From positions 331,791 to 395,790 of the forward strand of contig JAJPIL010000007.1 in the NCBI GenBank assembly GCA_021324755.1: a stretch of 64,000 nt of DNA. The letters run 5' to 3'. The stretch is from Pseudomonadota bacterium. GTDB taxonomy: Bacteria > Desulfobacterota > Binatia > Binatales > Binataceae. The notes beneath the pieces are model-generated. The model was not told the origin of the DNA. It saw only the letters and a program-made list of their open reading frames with translations, and did not search any database. Both the position numbers and the translations under genes were made by a program. Every line of letters begins with the position of its first letter. The stretch's first letter is position 1. Positions 9,898-19,288 of this stretch are shown here, one piece after another.

Positions 9898-10338
9898 ATG
9901 GCGGTCACTGTCAAAAAAGCTCGACTGTGGCGAAAAGAGGTGAGCAATCGTCCCGGCGCTCTAGCCGAGACGCTGGCGCCTTTGGCGGACGCCGGCGCAA
10001 ACCTAAAGGTAGTCATCGGTTACGCGATGGCGGAAAATCAGAGCGCCGGCGGGGTCGTTGAAGTATTCCCAGTAAGTGGGAAGCGACAGAACGAGGCTGC
10101 CCGAAACGCGGGCTTAACTGAAGGCTCGGCGCCATGCCTGATTGTCGAAGGCGACGACCGTCCGGGGCTGGGACATAAAATCGCCCAAGCGATCGGCGAC
10201 GCAGGAATCAACTTATCCTTTGTCGTGGCGCAAGTCGTTGGCCGCAAGTTTTCCGCGGTTTTGGGGTTCGATTCGGAGCCCGATGCCACACGGGCGGCGG
10301 GGCTGATTCGTAGAATAGGCACAGCTAAAAAACGATAA
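9898..10338 (+). CDS. tandem ACT-domain protein
   Basis: This 146-residue soluble protein has two ACT-like halves. The first begins with a strand followed by VSNRPGALAETLAPLADAG (about residues 14-32). The second (about 82-140) has EGDDRPGLGHKIAQAIGDAG followed by INLSFVVAQVVG. The pattern of a strand, RPG and a helix is the small-molecule-binding ACT fold, usually an amino-acid sensor. No catalytic domain is attached, so it may be a free-standing regulator. The ATG at 9898 lies ten bases after AGGAGGT (9881-9887). An earlier GTG overlaps that ribosome site and was rejected. Confidence 0.8.
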   Translation: MAVTVKKARLWRKEVSNRPGALAETLAPLADAGANLKVVIGYAMAENQSAGGVVEVFPVSGKRQNEAARNAGLTEGSAPCLIVEGDDRPGLGHKIAQAIGDAGINLSFVVAQVVGRKFSAVLGFDSEPDATRAAGLIRRIGTAKKR

Positions 10339-10597
10339 TCGGACGCCGGGCTGACAAAGTTTAATAGCTCGCCTGGTTCGACAAAAGTATCCCACAGAGC
10401 AAACGATACTCAACAGGAATAACTATTTGCGCGCCCTGCTCTTGGCCTTCGTTCCCGCGGGCTTATGCAGTTTGGCTAGCTGAGGCTTCGGCTTTCATGC
10501 GTGGCCACGAGCTGCGGATAAAATGCGCTTGGCGCGCAAAAGGCACGAAACGCGATGACTCGAATGGTTAACGGGGGCAAGCTTAAAACTCCCGCGC

Positions 10598-11107
10598 TCA
10601 GTTCTCGTCTATTCGCGTCAGATGCACCACCAAGCCCCAGAACTGAACTGCGGCCGGAACCAGAAGCCATATAGCGCCGGTCAAATACACGGCGAACGAG
10701 CCGAAAGATACATTCAAAAATTGGAGCAGAGAGATCGCGGGTGTTGGCAGGGCGAGAAGGTAAAGTACGGTCTTACTCGAGTGCGTGGGGACGTCAGCAG
10801 AGGGTCCCAGTTCCTTGATTCGCAGGAGCTGGGCAACGGTTTCGAAAGCTAGAAAAGTGCCAAGCATCAAACTGGCCCCTCGCCAAACCCATATCTCTGT
10901 TTTGCCGACCAGCCAGTAGAACAATAGATAGGGAAAAACTGCGGAAAAAAGCAGCGCGAACTGATGGTCGAGGATGAGCTTAATGCCTACCAATTGATGG
11001 CGGGCAAGTGGCCGGCGACCTTGCGTCATCAAGGGCAAGACAGCGGTGAAAACTGCAAACTGAAGCCCGATTTGCGCGAGCTTGATTAAAAAATGCTCAC
11101 CAGTCAT
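10598..11107 (-). CDS. small polytopic membrane protein of unknown function
   Basis: The 169-residue product has about five hydrophobic segments (roughly residues 10-28, 40-60, 68-90, 105-125 and 135-158) with short charged loops, and a C-terminal IDEN tail. No family is recognised. The start is taken at ATG 11107, about nine bases after a TAAGAG sequence; upstream TTG codons are in frame but less likely. It lies alone between the ACT gene and a decayed insertion-sequence region. Confidence 0.55.
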   Translation of the reverse strand: MTGEHFLIKLAQIGLQFAVFTAVLPLMTQGRRPLARHQLVGIKLILDHQFALLFSAVFPYLLFYWLVGKTEIWVWRGASLMLGTFLAFETVAQLLRIKELGPSADVPTHSSKTVLYLLALPTPAISLLQFLNVSFGSFAVYLTGAIWLLVPAAVQFWGLVVHLTRIDEN

Positions 11108-11395
11108 CGCCAACAACTCTTAACCGGGATCCTCGTTTTAACTCTCCCACTACATCTGCTCGTATAGACCGAGCGTACTTATCTTGCAAGGTTTTAGACT
11201 GGTTCTGATCCCCCATTGCCAAAGCGACGCCGAAAAGGGGCGTTTCACGTCCCCAGGGTAAGCGGCAGCAGAAATCTTCGTTTTCCAAGCACTTTTTTAC
11301 ATACACTTATCGCGCTGCCCCAGCGTCATCATCGGGATCTACTTTGAGGTCTACTTTGCCCTGCGCTCGCGCTATTCCACTGAAAAAGGTGGCGC

Positions 11396-11655
11396 CCGGT
11401 GCCGCATTTATCCTCTTCGGCCAACGGGGTCACAGATCGCCTGCTGAAGCAGATCGACCAGCCACAGCTAGCTATTCTCGCCTCGCCGGAAATCGCCCAA
11501 CTATTGGCCCACCAATTCGACCAAGCCGAAACGTCCATCCAGCTCGCGCATCAGGATCAAACCGCCCCGGAAGTGACTTGCAGACCGTCAAACCCAACCC
11601 ACAGAAAGCCGTCAAACGAGAACTGAAAGTACTGTCTTTGCGTCCCACCCACGAT
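11396..11655 (-). pseudogene. IS1380-family transposase, N-terminal fragment, frameshifted
   Basis: Read on the minus strand, one frame gives FSFDG...FDGLQVTSGAV. A shift of frame then gives GGLILMRELDGRFGLVELVG, followed by DFRRGENS and LWLVDLLQQAICDP. Together these follow the start of IS1380-type transposases (beta segment, then TSDAGxLLLRELDERLGL, DxR and a LLRQRVY helix). Two TAG stops (complement of 11501-11503 and 11468-11470) and the frameshift make it dead. Only about the first 80 codons remain; no DDE region or terminal inverted repeats were found nearby. The surrounding DNA (11108-11910) contains no intact gene and is read as insertion-sequence debris. Confidence 0.7.
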
Positions 11656-11910
11656 TCACCCTCCCACACAACACCTTACGCGCCCCAAGCCTGCACGTAT
11701 CAAAGTTGTTTTCGTACGACCGAATTCAGAGATGGGGATGCGGGTTAAGTAACTGAGCTGACGCAAGCCTCGATTCGCGAGTCCGTTCCGTCTTATAATC
11801 GAATAGAAGCGTTAGCGTTCTCCAAGCGTCTTACTCAGCTATAACAACCATTCGGACCCTGATAGCTGCAATCCTCACGGCTGCAAACAAGTTGTGTGAG
11901 CGCGCACGCC

Positions 11911-14304
11911 TCACATAGCTGGCAGCGGCACTTTTACCCCGGCATAGGCGGCAAAACGAGGCGCGTAAGCTGGGGCGAAAATACCAACTCCCGTGCCGTT
12001 GCGAAGAAGATTCGTGCGGTCGAATATGTTGATAAGCGCCAGCCGAAGCGAGGCAGGCCCGATTCCCGGCAGTTCCACCTTACGGGCGACTCCTAGATTG
12101 ATTTGCCAGTTGTAGGGGAGTTGAACCGTGTTGGCAAAACCTGCTCTAAGCCCGCTCCCGTAAAGGCCGTCTATGCTGAACAAGTAGGGTCCCCAAAGGT
12201 AAGTCGCCCATCCGGAAGCGGTGTAGAACTGTTGATGGTCCAGATAAATGTAGTGGTTCTGCGCGTACGCCAGTTCTTGCTCGGTAAAGTTGAACTGCCC
12301 GGTTACGACGTCTTTCCCTTCGGCGACTGAAGCAGTAAAACTGGCGCCCATCGTAAACTGCTTGCCGACGCGATAGCTTACCGAGCTTTCGGAACCGTAG
12401 ATACGTCCGTCGAGATAGTTGAAGGGAATAAAAATCGGCACAAACCCAAACTGACCTAGATCGAGCACGTCGTGAGCAAATTCGTAGTACGCGTCTTCCT
12501 CGATCTGAAGCCCTGGCGCAAGTTCGTGGATCGCGCCGACGTCGAAGTACCAATCCCGCTCAGGTTTTGGCGTAAGCACACCTGGCTCGACCGCCGCTGT
12601 TGTATTGGCAAAAGAAGCAAAGCTGAGCGGCGAGATGGTATAGAACGACGGTGTCTCGAAAAAGCGCGCAACCCCGGCGTGAAACGTGGTGTCCTTGGTC
12701 GGCGACCAGATTAAATTAAACCGCGGACTCAGCTGGTTGGCCGACTCGAAAGAAGCCAGCATCTCATCCCAACGGAGACCGTAAACCAAACTCCACTGTT
12801 CGCTAAGCCGCCAAGTATCTTGAGCGTAGATTCCGAACAGCCAGTTAAGGCTGTCGAAATTGTTCACGATAGCGATCGGAACGTCGCTCGTCTGCTGCCC
12901 GGAGCTGTTGGCGGGAAAGGCGAGCGAACGATCGTGAAAATAGTCCGCGTATTGACCCGCATAGAAGCCAAAGCCTAGCAAATGGCTCTGACTGTGACGA
13001 TATGTGAAGTCACCCTGCAGGCTGTTGGCGATTTCGTAATGGTCCTCGTTCGACGCCACTCCCTGATATATGAGATCGCCTATTGGATCTGGAAAGAAGT
13101 GAATCGTGTTGTACTTCGTGGTGAAAGCGAGTTGGTAGTCGAGCTTCGTGCCGACCGTACCTTGGAGAGCCAAAATTGCGAAATAGTACTGCTGAAACAG
13201 GCTCTCGTTGAGCATCGTGGACGGATAAGTAGCGGGATTGACGCCCGCGAGCGAATATTGAGGTACTTGAAACGGCCAGTCGGGAAATTGATTACCCTGC
13301 ACAGAAATCCCCGTGATCAAACTCAAACGCGTGGTGGGATTAAGAAAGTATGAAAAGTAGCCAAAGCCCTGGCCTTGATTGGTGTTGTCATGGATCGGCG
13401 TCGGCGCCGGCGTGGCAGAGCTAAGGCCAAGGTCGCTGTGCAGAAAAAAGCCTGTGACGTAGTAACTGAAACTGCCCTCGCATCCTCCGTATTCGAAGTT
13501 GGGCTTCGCTGTTTCGCGCTGACCACCGAAAAGCTCGAAGTTTCCGCCGCGGTCCGAGCAGCCGTCCTTGGTTTGGATGTCGAGCACGCCGCTGTTGCGG
13601 TAGCTATACTGAGCTGGCAAAGCCCCGTCCGTTAAGCTTATCGACCGTATGAAATAGGACGACAGCACCTGACCGAAGCCGCTGAACGTGTCAAACGGCA
13701 GCATGACGCCATTGATCCGCCACTGTAAATCAGCGTGGGCACCCCGCACGTGAATCTGCCCGTCTTCGTCCTGAACCACACCGGGCATCTGGAGCAGAAC
13801 CTGGTTTATCGGCGTATCCTCGCCTTCCGGCAGTCCCTCGATGTTCTGTTCGGTCAGGGTGTAAGCGCTGTTGCCCGCTGGCGAAAGGCGGTTAGCTGCC
13901 TGGTTTAGTCGGCTTGCGCTGACCGCCACAGTGAGAGGCTTGAGAGACTCCATCGTTAAAGTAATTGGCCCAAAGCGTTCGCCGCCGCGCAGTTGCGCGA
14001 TTTCTGAGGCGAGGTGGTAACGCTCTTTTTCCGCCACCACCAGGTAGATTCCTTCACGCACTCCGGTGAAGGAAAACAGCCCGCTGGCGTCTGTTTTCGT
14101 CTTCGCCACGTCGTGACCGTGGCTGGCCTTAAGAGTTACAGTGACCCCTGCTATCGGCTTGCCTAATGAATCCTTCACCACGCCGGTGATCACACCGGCA
14201 CCCGACGTTTTTTCCGCCGCGGTGGCCAAGCCGAAGGTGCATTGCAGCATTGCCGCAGCTAAAACCAATGTCAGTCGAAGCCCGCAGAGTCGACTCCTGC
14301 GCAT
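11911..14304 (-). CDS. TonB-dependent outer-membrane receptor with carboxypeptidase-regulatory-like N-domain
   Basis: The 797-residue paralogue of the 6807-9257 receptor has a basic N-terminus and hydrophobic signal core ending near TAAE. An Ig-like regulatory domain follows (about residues 35-115, ITGVVKDSLGKPIAGVTVTL), then a plug (about 135-250, QIHVRGAHADLQWRINGVML) and a beta-barrel. The ATG at 14304 was chosen because GGGAG (complement of 14311-14315) lies six bases upstream and the leader then begins with a normal basic segment. Longer in-frame starts up to 14448 would put about 48 odd residues before the signal sequence. The ligand is unknown. The pair suggests duplication and divergence for two related substrates. 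Confidence 0.88.
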   Translation of the reverse strand: MRRSRLCGLRLTLVLAAAMLQCTFGLATAAEKTSGAGVITGVVKDSLGKPIAGVTVTLKASHGHDVAKTKTDASGLFSFTGVREGIYLVVAEKERYHLASEIAQLRGGERFGPITLTMESLKPLTVAVSASRLNQAANRLSPAGNSAYTLTEQNIEGLPEGEDTPINQVLLQMPGVVQDEDGQIHVRGAHADLQWRINGVMLPFDTFSGFGQVLSSYFIRSISLTDGALPAQYSYRNSGVLDIQTKDGCSDRGGNFELFGGQRETAKPNFEYGGCEGSFSYYVTGFFLHSDLGLSSATPAPTPIHDNTNQGQGFGYFSYFLNPTTRLSLITGISVQGNQFPDWPFQVPQYSLAGVNPATYPSTMLNESLFQQYYFAILALQGTVGTKLDYQLAFTTKYNTIHFFPDPIGDLIYQGVASNEDHYEIANSLQGDFTYRHSQSHLLGFGFYAGQYADYFHDRSLAFPANSSGQQTSDVPIAIVNNFDSLNWLFGIYAQDTWRLSEQWSLVYGLRWDEMLASFESANQLSPRFNLIWSPTKDTTFHAGVARFFETPSFYTISPLSFASFANTTAAVEPGVLTPKPERDWYFDVGAIHELAPGLQIEEDAYYEFAHDVLDLGQFGFVPIFIPFNYLDGRIYGSESSVSYRVGKQFTMGASFTASVAEGKDVVTGQFNFTEQELAYAQNHYIYLDHQQFYTASGWATYLWGPYLFSIDGLYGSGLRAGFANTVQLPYNWQINLGVARKVELPGIGPASLRLALINIFDRTNLLRNGTGVGIFAPAYAPRFAAYAGVKVPLPAM

Positions 14305-14726
14305 GTGCAGCTCCCGCCAATTGACTGGCACCATACGCGCAAGCGGTCTGAGCCCTTGCGCATGGCGCGTCGATTGTTTCACAGTGCGCTGCGACAGGCT
14401 GGAGCGAGACCCAACGAAAAGCTTGCGCGCGGACAATCCCCCTGCCAAATCAAAGCTACCCTGGGGCGAAAATGGGGCCCACGCTTCCCGTAGCCGGTTG
14501 GGCCTCGCTTAGGCGGATCGGCTCGCTAGAGGGTAGGGCTCGCGGTCAGCGGCCCAAACCTTGCCGCTCGAACGCAATCAGCACTACCAAGCGAAAGCAC
14601 ACTTCGCGCTCGTAAGCGGTTCGATCGCACCGGCAAACGCCAGTCAAGCCCTTGCGCCGCACCATCAGTGTTGTTGCGATTTTAAGCGAACCGAAAGCCC
14701 CGTCCGCAGCCTATTTCAACTACGTC

Positions 14727-15059
14727 TTAAGATACGGCGGGGCAATTGGGCGGAGCCCGGCTTAGCCAGACTCCATGATAGGCTTGAAGGACACAACGGC
14801 TGTCAGAAAGTTTCGGTGGACAAGGAGCCGCACCGGGTGCAGGTAAGCTGGGTGGCGATGGCAGGTCGAGCGTAGAGTGCAGGGCGAAATCGTCGAAAGG
14901 ACAGAAGCTTACGCCACTGCTGAAAGTCGGAACGATGGAGTGCCGGTCGGCCGTAGCGGCGGTTGCGGCGAACAGAATCGAGAGCGCCGCCAGCAGCGCC
15001 ACAGGCATCAGGAAACCACGCCTCTTCGCCTGTGGAGAATCGCCAAGTGCTCTAATCAT
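14727..15059 (-). CDS. possible small exported Cys-containing protein
   Basis: The 110-residue frame has a plausible signal peptide (MPVALLAALSILFAATAATA at about residues 18-37) followed by a short Pro- and Cys-containing mature part (FCPFDD, APCPP, RCVLQ, PNCP). No family is recognised. It is upstream of and codirectional with the second TonB receptor, with a 420-bp gap. The ribosome site is weak, so this may be a chance frame. Reading from 15095 adds 12 residues. Confidence 0.35.
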   Translation of the reverse strand: MIRALGDSPQAKRRGFLMPVALLAALSILFAATAATADRHSIVPTFSSGVSFCPFDDFALHSTLDLPSPPSLPAPGAAPCPPKLSDSRCVLQAYHGVWLSRAPPNCPAVS

Positions 15060-15099
15060 CTTGCTGTTTAATCGGCCTTCACTGTAGTCCAGCAACGAA

Positions 15100-15685
15100 C
15101 GTCAGACACCCCAGATCGGCTTGCCTGAGCTAGTATAGGTCAAGTTCTCCCACTGATGTCAACACGTAATTTTGGCTCTGCGTTCCCCACCCGTATTTAA
15201 CGCACGGTCGAAGCAATCCCTTTTGGCTGCAATCTGCTCTAGGTCACCAAAAAACCCGTCCTAGTGCGGCCCGATCACCTTAGAACTTAGGCGGACATGT
15301 CGCGGCCACGATTTTGCGCAAGCCTACACGCAGGTCGTCACTCGCTGCTTTGCGAATGTCCGCAGTTGCGCCCTGAACCAGGTTAGGAGGCTACAACGAA
15401 GCTTGCAGGCCGGCTCCGGCTGACGGCGAACCCTTCAAATTAAAGGCACGGACGAACGGCTTGATGCGCGCCACGGAAAACTCAAAGAACATCACTGTGC
15501 AAAAAGTCATTTTCGATCGCCGCTGCGGTTTTACGCATGCCAAACTCGGTGGCGCCCAAGGAAAACTACACGAAACCCAGGCAATAGAACGCCAATACAG
15601 ACCCGTTCGCTTCACTGAAAAAGTGACGCCTTGCTTGCGTATGGTTCAAAACATCTGACACGATAATGCGCCGAGGTCACGTGCG
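15100..15685. other. intergenic stretch, no gene recognised
   Basis: Small open frames occur on both strands (for example 15391-15615 minus and 15461-15658 plus), but they overlap each other and show no domain or ribosome site. Nothing else stands out. Confidence 0.4.
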
Positions 15686-15994
15686 TTGGGCGTTTGCGCC
15701 GTCGAAATCTATCTTGGTCTTGCGATCGCCTCGGGGCGCTTCATCTTCGTCGACGCTTATCCACAACATTGGATTTACGATTGGGTCAACATTCCCGCAA
15801 TTCAGACGCTGACCCACCACACGAGCACCGTCCTAGTGGCAATAGTGCTTTCCTGGCTGGTTGGACTTGCGGTCCATCACTTTCTGCACGAGGGCATAGT
15901 CAAGAAGGTTATCTTCTGGATCGAGGAGCTGATTCTTTTTGCCTTGCTGCTCTACTTTGCTTATGAACTTTTCGGTTATTTCACTTCGGAATGA
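15686..15994 (+). CDS. two-TM hypothetical membrane protein
   Basis: The 102-residue protein has hydrophobic segments at about 8-24, 48-68 and 76-97, and a His-rich turn (TLTHHTS, VHHFLHEG). It is not assigned to a family. The TTG at 15686 is used as start because GAGGT lies about eight bases upstream; no in-frame ATG gives the full first segment. The function is unknown. Confidence 0.5.
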   Translation: MGVCAVEIYLGLAIASGRFIFVDAYPQHWIYDWVNIPAIQTLTHHTSTVLVAIVLSWLVGLAVHHFLHEGIVKKVIFWIEELILFALLLYFAYELFGYFTSE

Positions 15995-16362
15995 TGCGAA
16001 CATTGACAACGCTTTTTGCCGCCACCCATTTCGGCGAACAAGTACTTGCAGCCAGTACGCGATGAATTGTAACGGCTTCGCCAAGATGGACACCGAAAGT
16101 GCATCACGACAAAGCGGAGACGCGTAACTCAACTAATTCGGGCCAACAGGCGCGGCAGCACTACTAAGTCCCACTAACAGCATTTCGCTGTCGCCAGCAC
16201 CATCGTGTTCCTCAAAAGGTGCTTAGCGTTTCGACCAGTGAATGAGTAACTTTCCGCGGATTGCAAGACGAGCCTTGAGAGCATGCAGCTGACGGCGCCT
16301 TCGAGCGCGTTTAATCGGCGCAAACAGCCCAGGCCGCTTTCACTTCTCTTACAGCCAAAAAT

Positions 16363-17202
16363 GTGCTGAGCCGTTTTATCTCAGGTGCGCGAAACAAGTG
16401 GCCGTTATGGTGCGGACTCATGCAATACCGGATAATCAACGACTTCTTTTTGGGCAAATTTAGAAAAAGCACGCTACTTCTAGTGCTCGCTCCACTGCTT
16501 TTCGTGTCTTACTTCGCGGTACTTGTCGTAGCCGTTTGGTTGTTTCCCAGCAAATACGAGTGGTATCACAAGTCGATTTCGAAGCTTCTTTACCCCGCAA
16601 ACAATCCCACCTTCTACGCGATACCATCATCGGGCTTGACCATAAGCGGTTTCCTTATTTTCCCATTTGCCGCATACATAAGCAGAGGTTTACGCGCCGA
16701 GTGGCGGCTTTGCGCCGAAGTTGGTTTCGGTGCCTTTGCCACGGGTGCGATTTCCCTGGTCCTTGCAAGCGTGGTGGTTTGGCCACTTCCTTTTGGCAGC
16801 GTTATTCTTTTGAGACTTCATGAAACTTTTGCACGCATTTGCGCACTTGCCTTGGGTGTTGGGATGCTCGCCTTTTATGCCTGCGCGGTCAGGGCAAACC
16901 TAAGCCCTCGCCGACGACGATTACTTGTCGCCTCATGGAGCATCGTCACAGTGCCGGGAATTGTTGCCGTCGCCTTGAGGCTTCTTGTCGCAGCCAAACT
17001 TGAATGCTTAAACCGGCTATGTATTTGGCTTAAAAACCCACAGCTCTGGCAACTAGGTTTTTGGGAGTGGGCAGGCTCGGTGGGGGTATTTATCTTTCTG
17101 CTTAGCGGAATCATTTTGCTACCTGAGTCCCCTGAGTCTCGGCGACCACTTAAAGACCGATGCGTCGTTGAGAGCGATCACCGCGAGCGTCAAACGTGTT
17201 AA
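16363..17202 (+). CDS. polytopic membrane protein, possibly DUF998-like
   Basis: The 279-residue inner-membrane protein has six to seven predicted hydrophobic segments spread from about residue 38 to 250. A YHKSISKLLYPANNPTFY segment between the first and second segments resembles the S-x-L-(G/Y)..NP loop of DUF998-type proteins, but this is a weak match. An in-frame ATG at about 16420 (MQYRII) would be an alternative start with a more usual N-terminus. No neighbour suggests a function. Confidence 0.55.
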   Translation: MLSRFISGARNKWPLWCGLMQYRIINDFFLGKFRKSTLLLVLAPLLFVSYFAVLVVAVWLFPSKYEWYHKSISKLLYPANNPTFYAIPSSGLTISGFLIFPFAAYISRGLRAEWRLCAEVGFGAFATGAISLVLASVVVWPLPFGSVILLRLHETFARICALALGVGMLAFYACAVRANLSPRRRRLLVASWSIVTVPGIVAVALRLLVAAKLECLNRLCIWLKNPQLWQLGFWEWAGSVGVFIFLLSGIILLPESPESRRPLKDRCVVESDHRERQTC

Positions 17203-17464
17203 GCGCGGCTTCAGGAAATATGCGACGTTCTCCAATAAGCGCCCGGATAGGCTGAGCTGCTTTCGAAAGACGCCTAAGCGACCAAGCTCCATCCAAGCGC
17301 AAGAGCGGATTCGCCACAATCGTTGAACAACGGACCGGAGCTATCTCGCAGGCTCGGGCTCAGAAAGCTTTGCGGATCGCTTTCACGTTTTAGCGCGCTC
17401 TTAAGTCGCGAACTGTCAGCTACACGGCCTTCACTTTCCCCCTATCCTCTGGTCACCATAGGTT

Positions 17465-19288
17465 GTGAAAAGAATGTGTCAGGTTCAGCTGACCGTGCAA
17501 TCCGCCCGATTTAGGCGGGCAGCGACGTTATCGACGGTTTGGTGCGTTGTGTTTTTGTCGCTTTTGTGCCTCGTGCTCTACCTGCCCGGTATAGCGCGTA
17601 TTCCGCCGTGGGATAGGGACGAGGCGGTATACGCCCAAGGCACTAAGGAGATGATCGAAACCGGCGACTTCATACGTCCTCGTTTTCACGGCAAGGGTTT
17701 TTACAAAAAGCCGATTGGAATCTACTGGCTTCAAGCCGCGATGGCTCTCGCTGTTAATCCTTCCAATCGCACCCGTATTTGGGTGTACCGCATACCATCG
17801 GTGGCAGGCGCTCTGGCAGCCGTACTTACGACTTTTTGGATCGGCTCCAAACTGTTCGGCAACGCAGTCGCTTTGCTAGGTGCAAGCCTCCTGGCAACCT
17901 CGGTGGTGTTAGTCGTGGAAGCCGCCCTTGCTACCACCGACGCGGTACTGCTGGCGTGTGTGACATGGGCTCAAGGCTGTTTGGCGGCATTGTATCTGTG
18001 GCCAGCCAGGTGTGGCACGCCTCCGTGGGGATATGCGGCTCAGATGTGGATCGCGCTTGGCCTGGGAATCTTAGTAAAGGGGCCAGTGATAGTTGGAGTC
18101 GTCGGCCTGACCGTGATCGCCTTGGCTGTTTGGGAGCGGCTTGGAGTGGACAAGCCGTTTTCCGCGGAGGGACGAAAGGTTCATTTGTTCGAGCGTTCGG
18201 GCTGGTGGTGGGGAATTCCATTGATGGCCGCGATCGTGATGCCTTGGGCGATTGCGATCGGACGCGCCACCCATAATGAATTTTACCGCGAGTCGTTTTT
18301 CGGCGATATTTGGCCCAAGCTCGTCGGAGGCCAGGAGGGCCACTTTGCTCCTCCAGGTTACTACGCCGCAAGTGCACTGATAACGTTCTGGCCGGGGTCT
18401 TTGCTGGCGGGTGCCGCGGTCTGGAATGCGTTTCAGCGCCGGACAGAACCTTACGAGCGCCTGCTTCTAGCATGGCTAATCCCATGCTGGGTAGCTTTTG
18501 AACTTGCGCCAACCAAACTACCCCATTACACTTTGCCGACCTACCCTGCTCTGGCGCTTCTGACCGCTCGGTTTGCCTGTGACCCTGCCGCCGGCAGCTC
18601 GCGGCTGGTGCGCGTCGAGGGATGTATCTGGGGCGTGGCTACGCTCTTAGGCGCAACCGTGATAGTCAGCGCCCCGATAGTTTTAGGCCACGGCTTAAGT
18701 TGGCTGAGTTCGATTCCGTGCGGCGCTCTGGTGTTCGTTGCGCTGACTGCGACTCGCTTAAGCGTACGGGGCAACCCGGTTAAAGCTGCCTGGGTGGCGG
18801 TACTGAGCACAGTCTTAATCGTACCTCCTTTGCGTCTGTGGGTGATTCCTAGCTTAAATAGCCTTTGGGTGAGCCGCTCTGTGGCCGAAGCCGTCTCGGC
18901 GCAAGAGCGCGCCTGCAAGTGCCAGCGTCCGCTTGCAACCGTGGGGTACCGTGAGCCAAGCTTGATTTTCCTTCTTGGAACGCAAACCCAGATTTTGGGG
19001 CCCAAAGAAGCGGTTGCTTTTTTGCAAAGCAACCCTCAAGGGCTCGTGCTGGTGACAGGTCCGCTCGAGCAGGCGTTTCTACAGGCGGCGCGACGCAAAG
19101 GTCTACTGCTCGAAGAATTATGGTCTACAAGTGGAATTAATTACACCAAAGGAATCAAGCTGACGCTTAAACTTTTTGCTCGACGAGTCACCACGTCTTA
19201 CCTTGAGCGGCGAAAGTTGTTTTTTCCTTCACTCCTCAAGCGCCTTTGCGCCCCTATTGTGCTGCCAGAGCGGCTGTGGCGGCGTTAA
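17465..19288 (+). CDS. ArnT/PMT-type membrane glycosyltransferase
   Basis: This 607-residue GT-C fold protein carries the hallmark first periplasmic loop WDRDEAVYAQGTKEM (about residues 50-64), which holds the catalytic Asp-Glu. FYKKPIGIYWLQ follows and then 10-12 membrane segments. Related enzymes transfer a sugar from a polyprenyl-phosphate donor onto lipid A or protein on the periplasmic side. The C-terminal about 150 residues form a soluble periplasmic domain ending in a basic tail. The acceptor is not predictable. Its 3' end overlaps the convergent dehydrogenase gene by 35 bp. GTG 17465 or ATG 17474 are both possible starts. Confidence 0.85.
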   Translation: MKRMCQVQLTVQSARFRRAATLSTVWCVVFLSLLCLVLYLPGIARIPPWDRDEAVYAQGTKEMIETGDFIRPRFHGKGFYKKPIGIYWLQAAMALAVNPSNRTRIWVYRIPSVAGALAAVLTTFWIGSKLFGNAVALLGASLLATSVVLVVEAALATTDAVLLACVTWAQGCLAALYLWPARCGTPPWGYAAQMWIALGLGILVKGPVIVGVVGLTVIALAVWERLGVDKPFSAEGRKVHLFERSGWWWGIPLMAAIVMPWAIAIGRATHNEFYRESFFGDIWPKLVGGQEGHFAPPGYYAASALITFWPGSLLAGAAVWNAFQRRTEPYERLLLAWLIPCWVAFELAPTKLPHYTLPTYPALALLTARFACDPAAGSSRLVRVEGCIWGVATLLGATVIVSAPIVLGHGLSWLSSIPCGALVFVALTATRLSVRGNPVKAAWVAVLSTVLIVPPLRLWVIPSLNSLWVSRSVAEAVSAQERACKCQRPLATVGYREPSLIFLLGTQTQILGPKEAVAFLQSNPQGLVLVTGPLEQAFLQAARRKGLLLEELWSTSGINYTKGIKLTLKLFARRVTTSYLERRKLFFPSLLKRLCAPIVLPERLWRR

